Origin: Rhodanobacteraceae bacterium
GTDB taxonomy: Bacteria; Pseudomonadota; Gammaproteobacteria; Xanthomonadales; Ahniellaceae
Direction of reading: 5' to 3'
Length of the DNA stretch: 64,000 bases
Assembly: GCA_016708465.1 (NCBI GenBank)
Contig: JADJFT010000003.1
Span: forward strand, 1-64,000
Below, one piece after another: positions 51,515 through 61,737 of the stretch. A program made the position numbers and the translations under genes. A model generated the notes under the pieces. The model was not told the DNA's origin and did no database searches. It worked only from the letters and a program-made list of their open reading frames with translations. Positions within the stretch are counted from its first letter, which is position 1. The number at the start of each line of letters is the position of its first letter.

Positions 51515-54500
51515 ATGACCCGCGGGCTTTGGCTCGCGGCCCTGAGTATTCCCGTACTGGTCATGGCGACCGAGTTGCCGAGCCAGCGTTATCAACTCGC
51601 GCTCGACCCGGCCGCCCGGCCGGTGCAGACGCCGGTGCTGAACGCCGAGAAGGCGCTGGCCGAAGATGCGTTGGCCGACAAGGGCGCACCACTGCGCTAC
51701 GCGATCATGCACAAAGCCGCGGTCAGTCTGGCCGACCGTAGCAAGTTCGCGGTTGGACGATGGGACGAAGTTGACAGCCACTTCGACCTGTGGCGCACAC
51801 GCATCGATGCACCTGGTGCGGTATCGATCGATCTGGCGCTGAAGCCCTTTCATCTGCCGCAAGGCGCAGAAGTCTGGTTGACCGATGCCGCCGGCACGCT
51901 GGTGCGCGGGCCCTATACCGCAGCTGACAATCCGAAGTCCGGTGAGTTCTGGACGCCCTATGTGCCGGGCGATGTCGCCTATCTCGAAGTATTGGTTCCG
52001 AAACGCACACGATCAGTTGCAACTCGGTATTTTGAGCGTGCAACAGGCCTATCGCTCGATCGAGAGTGGTGACTCGCCGTTCGCGAAGTCGGGTAGCTGC
52101 AACGTCGATGTGGCGTGTCCGGAAGGCAACAATTATCGCGACCAGATCAATGCGGTGGCGCGCTATTCGATCGGCGGTGGCTTGTGTACCGGACAGTTGG
52201 TGAACAACACGGCGCAGGACAACAAGCGCTATTTAAGTACCGCGAACCACTGCATCAGCACCCAGTCGGATGCGAATTCGCTGGTGGCTTACTGGAAGTA
52301 CGAAAATCCGACCTGCCGAACGCCAGGCGGCAGCGCGAGTGGAATGCCGATCAACGCTTCAGGGAACTCGATCGCGCAGGCCGGCGGCGCCACCTTGCGC
52401 GCAACCTACCCGCCCGCCGACACCACCCTGGTCGAATTGAATACTGCCGTGCCAACCAGCGCGAATGCGTTCTGGTTAGGGTGGGATCGTGGCGACACGG
52501 TGCCCGCGTCGGCGGTTGGTATCCATCATCCGTCCGGACACGAGAAACGCATCAGCTTCGAGAATCAGCCGCTGCTCAGCACCGATGTTGCGCCAAGCGG
52601 CGTGCCCGGCGAAAAGCATTGGCACGTCTCCGGTTGGGACCTTGGCACCACCGAGCAAGGGTCGTCTGGCTCGGTCTTGCTGAACCCGCAGAAACGCTTG
52701 GTTGGCGTGTTGTCCGGCGGCGCGGCGAGCTGCGACTACAACTTCGACGATTACTATGGGCGCCTCAACGTCGCCTGGGAAGGTGGCGGCACGTCGGCGA
52801 CGCGGGTGAAAGACTGGCTCGACCCCGGGAGCACCGGCGCGACCGCCATCGACGGCAAATCGACGTGTCTACAGCCGACGGTGACGCTGACTCTTGACGC
52901 AAACGCCCGTGCCGGCACGACCGCACTGATGAGCGTCGCGATCTCCGGAGTTACTGGCCCGTATTCGGTCGATTGGGATGTCGATGGCGATGGCGTCAGT
53001 GATCGCCGCAAGACCGGCGTCACCGGTCGACCTCGGACAACCCGCCTACCCGCAGCCGGCGCAGCACCACGGTCGTGGCCAACGTCATCGACGCCACCGG
53101 CTGCACGACCGTCGCGTCGCAGGCCTACTCGCTGCGTGGCCGCAGCTCGCCGTGACGGCCAATGAGCACACCCTCGCAGGCCTGCGGCGATGGCGATTCC
53201 AACATCGAACCCGGGGAAATCTGGAATTTGCCGGTGCACATCAACAATGCCGGTGACGACCAGATCACCGATGGCTATGCCGTGTTCACCGGCGGTACCG
53301 CAGTCGGGGTCAGCGGCAGCGGTAGCAGCAGGGTCAGCGACAACTTCGGCTATCGCGCGTTGGCGAGTGCCACGTCCTCGTCCTGCCGATACCAGCCGGT
53401 CGATATGAGCGGTGCCAGCGCGTTGATGCCATCGGTCGGAACCCATGTGACCAACGCCGGCGCCAACGACGAAGGCTATGTCGCCGCACTCAGTGTCGGC
53501 GGCGCTTCGCCGTTCCGGTTCTACGACCGCGACATCACCGAACTGATGATGTCAACCAATGGCTACCTGTCGACCAATGCCGCCGATGGTGGCGATGATT
53601 ACACTGCGGCTTGCGGCGTCGATGCGCACCAAGGTGTGATTGATGGCCGGGTGCAGGTGCTGCACGACGATCTCGTGATCCAGTCCGGCGGCAGCCTCAA
53701 GCATCGCCACTTCGGCACCTGCCGCGCGCCTCCGATGCCGGTAGCACGCAGTCAGGGCTGCACCGTGTTCAGGTGGCGCAACATGGGTCGCTATTCGAGC
53801 GGCGGCACGGCCACCGGCAGTGCCGTGTTCCAGACCATTCTTTACGACCAAAGTTACGAGATCGTGCACCAATACGTCACCGCCGATCCGACCAGCGGCA
53901 GCAATGCCTCGATCGGTCTGCAGAGCCCGGACGAAAGCATCCGCTTCGACTACAAGTGCGACAGCGCGAATGCCGCACCATCTGCGACTGCGCTGTGCTT
54001 CTTCCATCCGACGGCCTTGCCGGCGGCGCTGGCCGAAGGCAAGGTGCATGTGGTGTCGGCAGCCAGTGCACTCGGTGATTTGGCGGTCGCGGGCAGTGCC
54101 AACGTGACCGTGAAAGCCTATGTCGATCCCGCCGCACAATGTGGTTCGCGCGCGGTCGTCAGCTATCTCGGTGGGGTTGGCGATAACGCCTACAGTTTCG
54201 CGCCAACCTCGGTGCTCGATGTGGCTATGCCGAGCGCCGGCAATTGCCAAGTCGCGACGCAGTGTGCGGCTCAGGTGCAAAGCATCGGCGCGCTGCCACA
54301 GCCCGGTGGCTTGTACCTGAACTTCAACCGTAGCGGCAATGGCCAGAACCTGTTCAATTACGGCAATATCCTGAGCACCGCCTGGTTCACCGGCAAGGCC
54401 GACCGCACCCCGGTCTACGACATCGTCAATGGCGAATGGAACCCGGCGCTGGCAGGCGCCGGCGACCATCTTCAAGGTCACCGGACGTCGTCGCCGTTCA

Positions 54501-55028
54501 GCACGGCGGTGACGACGGCGGGCTCGGCGCAGTTCACCCGAGGCGACGACGATTCGGTCTACATCAATACCTGGGAGTTCAACGGCGTCTGGGCCGCGGA
54601 CAAGCTGGTGCGCGCGTTTTCGCCGAGCGCGGTGCCGAATCCCAACCACTCCGGCGGCTGGTTCAATTCCGGGCAGTCGGGTTGGGGCGTGGTGATCGAC
54701 GAACATATCGTCAACAGCCAGAGCGCGACCGGGTTCCTCGGCTATATCTTCGACAACGCCAACGAACCACGTTGGGCGCTGGGCGAAGCAACCGGCAGCA
54801 GCGGTCAAATGCCGCTGAATGCCTACCTCGTCCATTGTCCGTCCTGCCCGCGGTTCGCAGGATTTCGGCAGCTTTCCACTGCCGGCCGGCAACATCACGC
54901 GCAGCTACCAGTCGCAGACCACCGGCACGCTCGACACCGACATCGTGTTGCCGGCACCCCCGAGCGGTAGCTGGACGCGCAATGCGTTGCCGATCCAGAT
55001 GGTCACCCCACCACCGAGCACCCCATGA
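51515..55028 (+). CDS. Secreted trypsin-like (lysyl endopeptidase-type) protease with C-terminal modules, several frameshifts
   Basis: From ATG 51515 with signal peptide MTRGLWLAALSIPVLVMA. Propeptide-like part to ~170; then, after a shift near 52000, the S1 protease: catalytic His in YLSTANHCIS, Asp in PADTTLVELN, Ser in TEQGSSGSVLLN. A PKD-like stretch with DVDGDGVSD follows, with more shifts near 53020 and 53150, a large beta-rich region with Cys, and paired modules PGGLYLNFNRSGNGQNLF and GGWFNSGQSGWGVVIDE, with another shift near 54850. Expected length is about 1,170 aa. The stop overlaps sixA by 4 bp. Confidence 0.75.
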
Positions 55029-55501
55029 TTCGACACTGGATTGTTTTGCGGCACGCCCACGCCGAAGCGCAAAGCGCCGATGGCGCCGATTTCTCGCGCG
55101 ATCTCTCCGAACGCGGCCGCGTCGAGGCGGGGCGCGCCGCTGACGCACTGGCGAAGATGCTCGACGGTCGTGTGCCGCGCATCTTGTCGTCGCCGGCAAC
55201 TCGCGCCGAGGCGACTGCGCAGATTGTCGCCGACCGCCTCGGCGATACCGTCGGCTTCAACGCGCGCATCTACGACGGTACGCCGGGCACATTGCTCGAC
55301 GTCTTCAACGCCACCGGGCCGACCGAAACAGTCCTGCTGGTTGGCCACAATCCCGGCGTTGAGGAACTCGTCGCGCTGCTGGTCGAAGGTCGCTCGCAAG
55401 CACACCGAGGCATGCCGACGTCGGGTATGGCGGTGATCGACGTGCCGGAAGGCTTGGTCGAACCGGGCCGCGGTCAGCTTCGCGCATTCTGGGCACCCTG
55501 A
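55025..55501 (+). CDS. sixA: Phosphohistidine phosphatase SixA-like
   Basis: 158 aa, histidine phosphatase fold: catalytic LRHAHAEAQSADGADFSRDLSERGR, ILSSPATRAEATAQIV and the second catalytic His in LLVGHNPGVEELVALL. SixA removes phosphate from His residues of histidine-containing phosphotransfer domains. ATG overlaps the stop of the protease gene (ATGA). Confidence 0.9.
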   Translation: MIRHWIVLRHAHAEAQSADGADFSRDLSERGRVEAGRAADALAKMLDGRVPRILSSPATRAEATAQIVADRLGDTVGFNARIYDGTPGTLLDVFNATGPTETVLLVGHNPGVEELVALLVEGRSQAHRGMPTSGMAVIDVPEGLVEPGRGQLRAFWAP

Positions 55502-55510
55502 CCGGGACGA

Positions 55511-56070
55511 ATGCGCGCCTTCGTGGCTGGTCAGGCTTGTTGTTGCCGCTGGCGGCGCGGCCGGACGCCGATCTGGCGACCTGACCTGACGCTCGATCCT
55601 GCGGCGTCGAAGGTGCATTTCGAACTGCATGCACTCGGCTGGTTCCCGGTGCGCGGCGACGCCCGTGCCGAAGCCAGCATCCAGGTCCGCGACGCGCTCT
55701 GGCGGCGATCGACGTCGTTGTCCGCTCACGTCCCTGCAGATGAACCGGGACGGCTATCGCGACTGGGCGCTGTCACCGGAGTTCTTTTCAGCCGGCGCGT
55801 CATCCCCAGATCGGTTTTCGCGCCAAGGCGATCCCGCTGCAGCGCTTGCATGCCGGCGGCGAGATCCTCGGCGAATTGCGGGTACGCGGACAGGCGCGCG
55901 CCCGGCACGCTTCTCCTTGGCGCGGGCGACTGCGCCGAAGGCCACCCACGTGCCGCGTCCAGGCCACGGGCGAACTGTCGCGGCGGGCCTTCGGCATGCG
56001 CACGCGCCGCTACACCCTCAGCGACCGCATCCGCATCGATCTCGACCTGCGACTGGTGCCCGCGCAATGA
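55511..56070 (+). pseudogene. YceI family protein, broken by several frameshifts
   Basis: Pieces of one YceI-type lipocalin-like domain lie in order in different frames. They are a hydrophobic start RGWSGLLLPLAA, LDPAASKVHFELHALGWFPVRGDA, SLQMNRDGYRDWALSPEFFSA, IGFRAKAIPLQRLHAGGEILGELRV, and GELSRRAFGMRTRRYTLSDRIRIDLDL-RLVPA to the stop at 56070. YceI proteins bind isoprenoid-like lipids in the periplasm. At least four indels are needed to restore it. Confidence 0.65.
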
Positions 56071-56129
56071 CGCCAATGTAAGGCGGTGGCCAAGCGTGCG
56101 ACGGTCAAGCTCGCGCCCGGGGCTGCAAA

Positions 56130-57634
56130 CCTTCATATTTTCTGACGACGATGTTGGTTTGCTGATCCTCGGCGAACTGTTGGCAGCGGCGCGGCGCGGT
56201 GTGCGGGTACGGGTGCTCAGCGACCAGATGTTTTCGATCGAGAACCGACGCTTCCTCGCGCGTCTGGCACTTGAGCATGTGAACTTCGAGTTTCGTCTGT
56301 ACAACCCGACCTTCAACGAGGCACGCACCGCACCACTGGAGTTTGCAGCCGGCATCCTGTGCTGCTTCTTCCGCTTCAACCAGCGCAGCCATAACAAGCT
56401 GCTACTGGTCGACGGGCGCTTCGGTATTGTCGGTGGGCGCAACATGGACGACCGCTACTTCGACTTCAGCGAGGAATACAACTACTACGACCGCGACTTG
56501 CTCGTGTATGGCACGGTTGGTGCGGCGATGCAGGCCTCGTTCGAGCGCTTCTGGGCGCATCCGAAGACGGTGCCGTTGGCGCAACTCAAGGATGTCGCGA
56601 AGCGCATTGTCGAGGCCGGCCGCAATCCAGCGCCGTTGGCGGCGCCGCGACTCGACCATGCCGCGCGCGTGACGCGGGTACAGGCGCTGGCCGAAGATCG
56701 TAATTACCTGCAGCGCGCGCTGCTCGATCACGCCCTCAGTGTGGCTGCTGTCGAATACTTCTCTGATCCACCCGACAAGCCAAATGTCTCCGAACGCAGC
56801 GAGCACGGTGACCTCACCGCGACAATCGCCCGCATCATCACCGCAGCTGAGCACGACATCGTGCTGCAGACGCCATATCTGGTGTTGTCGCGACCGGCAC
56901 GCAAGGCATTTCTGACCCTGCGCCGCGAACATCCGGCGTTGCGTGTGCTGGTGTCGACCAACAGCCTGGCCGCGACCGATGCTTTTCCGGTCTACGCGAT
57001 CTCGCACAAGCGACGTCGCTATTACCTCGAATCGCTCGGCTTCGAGATCCACGAATTCAAGCCCTATCCCGGCCGCAGCGAGGCTGCGATCGACGCACCG
57101 AAGCCGCCGGGGATGCTGCGCTCGGCGCTCAAAATTCGCACCCGCAAGGCGGTACCACTGCGCCGCGATACGGTGCGTCGCGGCCTGCACGCCAAGGCCA
57201 TCGTGATTGACGACCGCATCAGCCTGATCGGGTCGCACAACTTCGATCCGCGGTCGGAAGGACCAAATAGCGAAAACGGTGTGATCGTGCGTGATGCTGG
57301 GTTCGCGGCCGAACTGAAGCGTGCGATTAGCGGCGATATCGGCCCCGACCAGAGTTGGGTGGTCGCGAAAAAGCCGGACCGCGGCTTACTCACACCGATC
57401 AATCAGGCGATCGAGTCGGTCTCTGAGAAGCTACCGGTCTTCGATCTGTGGCCATGGCGCTACGCCACCAGTTATGAACTGCGTCCGGAATGCGCTCCGT
57501 TGCCGCCCTCGGACCCGGATTTTCTGACGTGTTACGTCCGGGTCGGTGACTTTCCGGAAGTCGACCTCGCCGCCAAGGGCATTTACACGCGCATCATGAC
57601 CGCGTTCGGCGTTGGGCTGTCACCAATCCTGTAG
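56130..57634 (+). CDS. Phospholipase D / cardiolipin synthase-like protein, 5' end missing
   Basis: Two HKD motifs are complete: RSHNKLLLVDGRFGIVGGRN and LHAKAIVIDDRISLIGSHNFD. LQTFIFSDDDVGLLILGEL is the normal beginning of the first PLD domain, usually preceded by another 60-100 residues including a membrane anchor; here only about 60 bp separate it from the YceI stop and no good start is seen. The frame continues upstream but in unrelated sequence. Likely a membrane phosphatidyltransferase or PLD-family hydrolase; N-terminal truncation may be an assembly fault. Confidence 0.78.
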
Positions 57635-57705
57635 CCCATACGTCCTGCATTGACGCTGCCGTGACTGCTGGCTAGTCTGCCGCTGATTCTTCGCGAGGGC
57701 TTGCC

Positions 57706-58272
57706 ATGGGTTTGTCGATCAATATCGAACTGTCGGACAACGATCTGGATCATTTCCAGGAAATACTGAAGCGTGCGCACGAGACCGCCGGCAGCAAGTC
57801 GTCGAAGGAAATCACTGATGCCGCCACCGCGCTGCTGGTGGATGCCCATGCCAGCCATGCGCCGGAATTCATCACTGAACGCCTGGCCAAACTCGATGCC
57901 CTGATCAGCATGGTGCACGATACCGCTTGGGGTATGCCGGACGAAGACCGCACCCGGGTACTGACTGCGCTGACTTATTTCGCTGATCCGAAAGACGTGA
58001 TCCCGGACAATGTGCCGGTGGTCGGCTATCTCGATGACGCCATCATGATCGAACTCTGTGTGCGCGAACTGAAGCACGAGGTCGAGGCATACGGCGACTT
58101 CTGTTCGTTCCGGCAGCACGAGGCGGAATCACGCGGGCTCGACCCGGCGACCTTGGACCGTGCCGACTGGATGGAAGATCGTCGCCAGGAACTGCAGGAC
58201 CGCATGCGCCGCCGCCGCGACCGCGACGGTTACAGCAGTGCCTCGGGTGTCGGGCTGTTCAAGTTCCGCTGA
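57706..58272 (+). CDS. YkvA family (DUF1232) protein
   Basis: 188 aa. The DUF1232 core is plain: VLTALTYFADPKDVIPDNVPVVGYLDDAIMIELCVRELKHE, with the D-P-x-D-x-I-P-D motif. The N-terminal ~100 residues are helical, and the C-terminal tail is strongly basic (RRQELQDRMRRRRDRDG). The function is unknown. A hairpin terminator follows 20 bp after the stop. Confidence 0.88.
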   Translation: MGLSINIELSDNDLDHFQEILKRAHETAGSKSSKEITDAATALLVDAHASHAPEFITERLAKLDALISMVHDTAWGMPDEDRTRVLTALTYFADPKDVIPDNVPVVGYLDDAIMIELCVRELKHEVEAYGDFCSFRQHEAESRGLDPATLDRADWMEDRRQELQDRMRRRRDRDGYSSASGVGLFKFR

Positions 58273-58292
58273 GCAGCGCGGACCGAACCGAG

Positions 58293-58319
58293 AAAAGGGC
58301 AGCTTCGGCTGCCTTTTTC
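58293..58319. terminator. Bidirectional rho-independent terminator
   Basis: AAAAGGGCAGC, loop TTCG, then GCTGCCTTTTT: a strong stem with a T-tract on the plus strand and an A-tract giving a T-tract on the minus strand. It sits between the convergent ykvA-like and ankyrin genes and can serve both. Confidence 0.85.
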
Positions 58320-58339
58320 ATTTCTGTGGCACCACGTGC

Positions 58340-61300
58340 TCAGTCGCGCTTGAGCATCGCCGCCAGATCGACGTAACCCAGTAGCACGGCGACGTCGTGT
58401 GGCGTGCGCCTCAGTCCGTCGCGGCAGCGCGGGTTGGCGCCGGCTTTGAGCAATCGTTCGGCGATTTCGCGCATGCCGTGCATCGCGGCAGCGTGTAGCA
58501 CCGAGATGCCGCGACGATCTTGGATATCGAGGTCGGCCCCGCGATTCACTAACCGCGTCACCAGTTCACCAAGTTCACGGTTGGGCGACCGCGTCCCCGA
58601 TTCGGCACGGGTACCGAGCAGCAGCAGCAGTGGCGTCTGTGCATCACGGTTCGGCGCGTCGATCGGTGCGCCGGCATCAAGCAGACGGTCGAACATGCGC
58701 CCCGGCACAACCGCATCGTCGGCGGCAAACGCATACTGCGCGGCGACGTGTAATGCGGTATTGCCGATTTCATCCTGCGCCAACGCCGACGCGCCACGCA
58801 CGAGCAAAACTTGAACCAGAGGGTCGTTGCCGAGTGCGCAGGCGACCATCAGCGGGGTCGCCCCACCGGGCAGGGCTTGATCGATGTCGACGCCATGCGC
58901 GACCAGCATCGTCACCACGCGCTCGAAGCTGCGACTCACCGCTGCACTGAGCGGCGTCACGCCGGTATGCGCCGGCACGCTCGCATCGGCACCGGCGGCG
59001 AGCAGGTCGGAGACGATGCCTTCGAAACCGCCGCCCGCTGCGCGCAACAACGCTGTGCAGCCTTGCGCGTCGCGTGCATCAATCGGCAGTCCAAGCTCGC
59101 ACAATTTCGCAACGGCCTCGCGATCGCCCGCCTGTGCGGCGGCGGGCAGGTCAGACTCAAGCAGGGCACGCCGCGGCAGCTTCCAGTTCGGCCACCGCAA
59201 CAGGCGCAACGCCTGATCATGACGTGCCAGCGTTGCCCGTCCGAGCGGCGTTTCGCCGTCATTGCTGCGGCGCTCGGGATCGGCGCCGGCGCGTAACAGT
59301 GCCGTCAGCACGACGTCGCGCCCGGCACCGGGCAAGCGCATCAGCAGGTGCAGCGGCGTCTGCCCGCTGTGATCGGCTGCATTCGGATCGAAACCACGCG
59401 CCAGCAGTAGTCGCGCAATGCCCGGCAAGCCCGCGCGCAGGGCCAGATGCAGGGCCGAGGCGCCGCCGCTGATGCGAGCATGGCCGTCGGCGCCACGCTC
59501 GATCAACGATTGCGCGAATGCATCAAGTTCGTGGTGTGCTGCGTCGTCGTCGTCCGCAGCGTTCGCGAGCAAGGGCAGCAACACCCCGGCACCGGCGGCA
59601 GACGCGCCCGCATCGAGCAGGGCGCGCATACAGTGCACCGGTATCGGCCGCAGTCGCGCCGCCATCTGCAGCGCCTCGCTGTCGTCGAGTGGCGCGGCCA
59701 CCGGATCGAAACCTTGTGCCAGCAGCATCTGCAGGATCGCGACATCGTCGCGTTCCAGCGCGATGCGGAACGCGCGCAGCAGCGTCTCGATTGGCAGCGG
59801 CGGCTCCAGTGCCAGCAATTCGGCGCCGATGTGGACATGGCCTTGTTGCAACGCGTCGAGCAGCAGACGTTCGCGCTCGGCGTGATCGGGCGGCAGTTCA
59901 GCGGACTCGTCCGGGTTCGCCATCGTTGCCGGGCAAGGCACCTGCGGGTCGATCGCGGCGACCAAGTCCCAGCGCCCGCCGGCAGCGGCGATGTCGACCG
60001 CGCTGCGGCCATCGCGCATCAGCAGGCTGCGGTCGATTCCGAGCGCGAGCAAGGTTTTCACTGTCTCCAGGTTCGCCTGTTTCGAGGCGCAGGCGAGGTG
60101 CAGTGCATTGCGGCCTTGGGCATCCGTCGCCGACGGATCAGGCTTGCGGAACACCAGGCGCGCGAGCACGCGATTGGCACCGGCGCGGGCCGCCTCCATC
60201 AACGGGGTGACACCGTGGCCATCGCGCGCATTCACGTTGGCGCCGGCGGCGACCAGTGCGTCGGCGCAGTCGCCATGGCCATGCAGGGCCGCGGCATGCA
60301 GCGCGCTGCGCCCGAGCTTGTCGGTGGCCGCGATATCGGCCTTCGCCTTTGAGTAGCCGCCTCAAGATCGCGGCGCGGTCTTCGTGTCCGCTGGCGGCGG
60401 CGATCAGTGCCGGCGTACCGCGCGTCACCTCGGTCTTCGCGCCACGTTCGAGCAGCAGACGCAGCACCGGTTCATTGCCGGCACGTGCGGCGATGGCGAG
60501 CGCGGTCAAGCCTTCACGGTTGACATGATCCGGCGGTGCTCCAGCATCGAGCAGCATCGCGCTGATCGTCGGGTCTTGGCTCAGTGCGGCGTGATGCAAG
60601 GGCGTGTTGCCGTCGTGGTCGATGCGGTCTGGACGGGCGCCGTTGGCAAGCAGGGTCATCACCGCATCCGGGCGACCATGCAGTGAATCACGCGTCGCTG
60701 CGTGCAAGGCCGAGATGCCGTTGACGGCGAGACTCGGGTCGGCGCCGCGTGCGATCAGCGCGCGCAACAGACCAAGGTCGGACAAAGTCGCGGCGATACT
60801 CAACGCGCTGCGCTGGTCGCGATCGTTCGGGCCGGGTGCGGCGTTGGCATCGGCGCCCGCTTCGAGCAGGGCCAGAGCCTGCGCGATCTGTCCAGCCGCC
60901 GCCGCATTCAGCAGCGCCAGGCTACGGTCGACTGGCGTCGGCTCTGGCACTACATCGGCAGCGGGCTCAGTGGCAGGTTCATGCGCGCCGACGAAAATCG
61001 GCGCCGTCATCGTGGTCGATGCGCTCGGACTGATGTCGTCCTCGGCGACGATCAGCAGCGCCGCGGTGCGCCACAGCGTCAACAGGTGCACCAGCGGCGC
61101 CAACACCACCGCATATGCGACCCAGCCCGGGCGGTACCAAGTCGGCGGCAATGCGCTGGCGAATCCCGACAAGGCCGCTGCGCCCAGCACCAGCGTGATC
61201 CAGCCAGCGCGACCAGCACGCCGGCACCGAAATGGCGATCGCCCTGCTGGCCGGTCAGATGCAGCGCGAACAGCGTACTGCGATCGATCGCGCGCATCAG

Positions 61301-61717
61301 GCCACCGCCCTCATAGGCGTCGTCCCAGACCAGAGCGAGGCCCGGGGCCGGCCACAACCGCAATGCGGCGCCGATCGCCACCAGAAAACCAGCGGACAGC
61401 GCCAGCGCCAACATCGGCGTGCGCGTGTGCAACACCTGCTGCAGTGGCCAGCCGATCAGCATCAGCACGATTGCGGCATACAGCAGTAGCCCAGACAAAG
61501 CGACGAAGCCGCGACGAAACCACAGCCCGAGGAAGTCATCGTCGAGCTCATAGCCGAGCGCGCACGCTGCGCCTGCGGCCAGCGCGGGTTGCGCGGCGAC
61601 GATCAACAGGGTCGCCGCCCACGGCGGCAGGTAGCCGCCCGCGAGAATCAGGACGATGCCTGGAACGAGAAAGCGTAGATCAGCAATCACCGAGGACACG
61701 CGCGTGGTAGCAGTCAT
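58340..61717 (-). CDS. Membrane-anchored ankyrin-repeat protein (~1,120 aa), two frameshifts
   Basis: ATG 61717 opens a stretch with about five to six TM helices (FLVPGIVLILAGGYLPPWAA, GFVALSGLLLYAAIVLMLIG, and others, to residue ~230), then more than 20 ankyrin repeats such as DGNTPLHHAALSQDPTISAMLLDAGA, GNTALHVAAQYA and GISVLHAAAMHG. Frame breaks lie near 61205 and 60350; together they keep total length a multiple of three. The ankyrin domain probably faces the cytosol as a binding scaffold. Its place next to pepN is inferred to be conserved in xanthomonads. Confidence 0.8.
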
Positions 61718-61737
61718 GCCGCGCAGTATATGCGCCC

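Noticed and set aside
53552..54898. 448-aa minus-strand frame opposite the protease
   Set aside because: Composition of an antisense shadow in GC-rich DNA; the plus strand has recognisable Cys- and Gly-rich modules.
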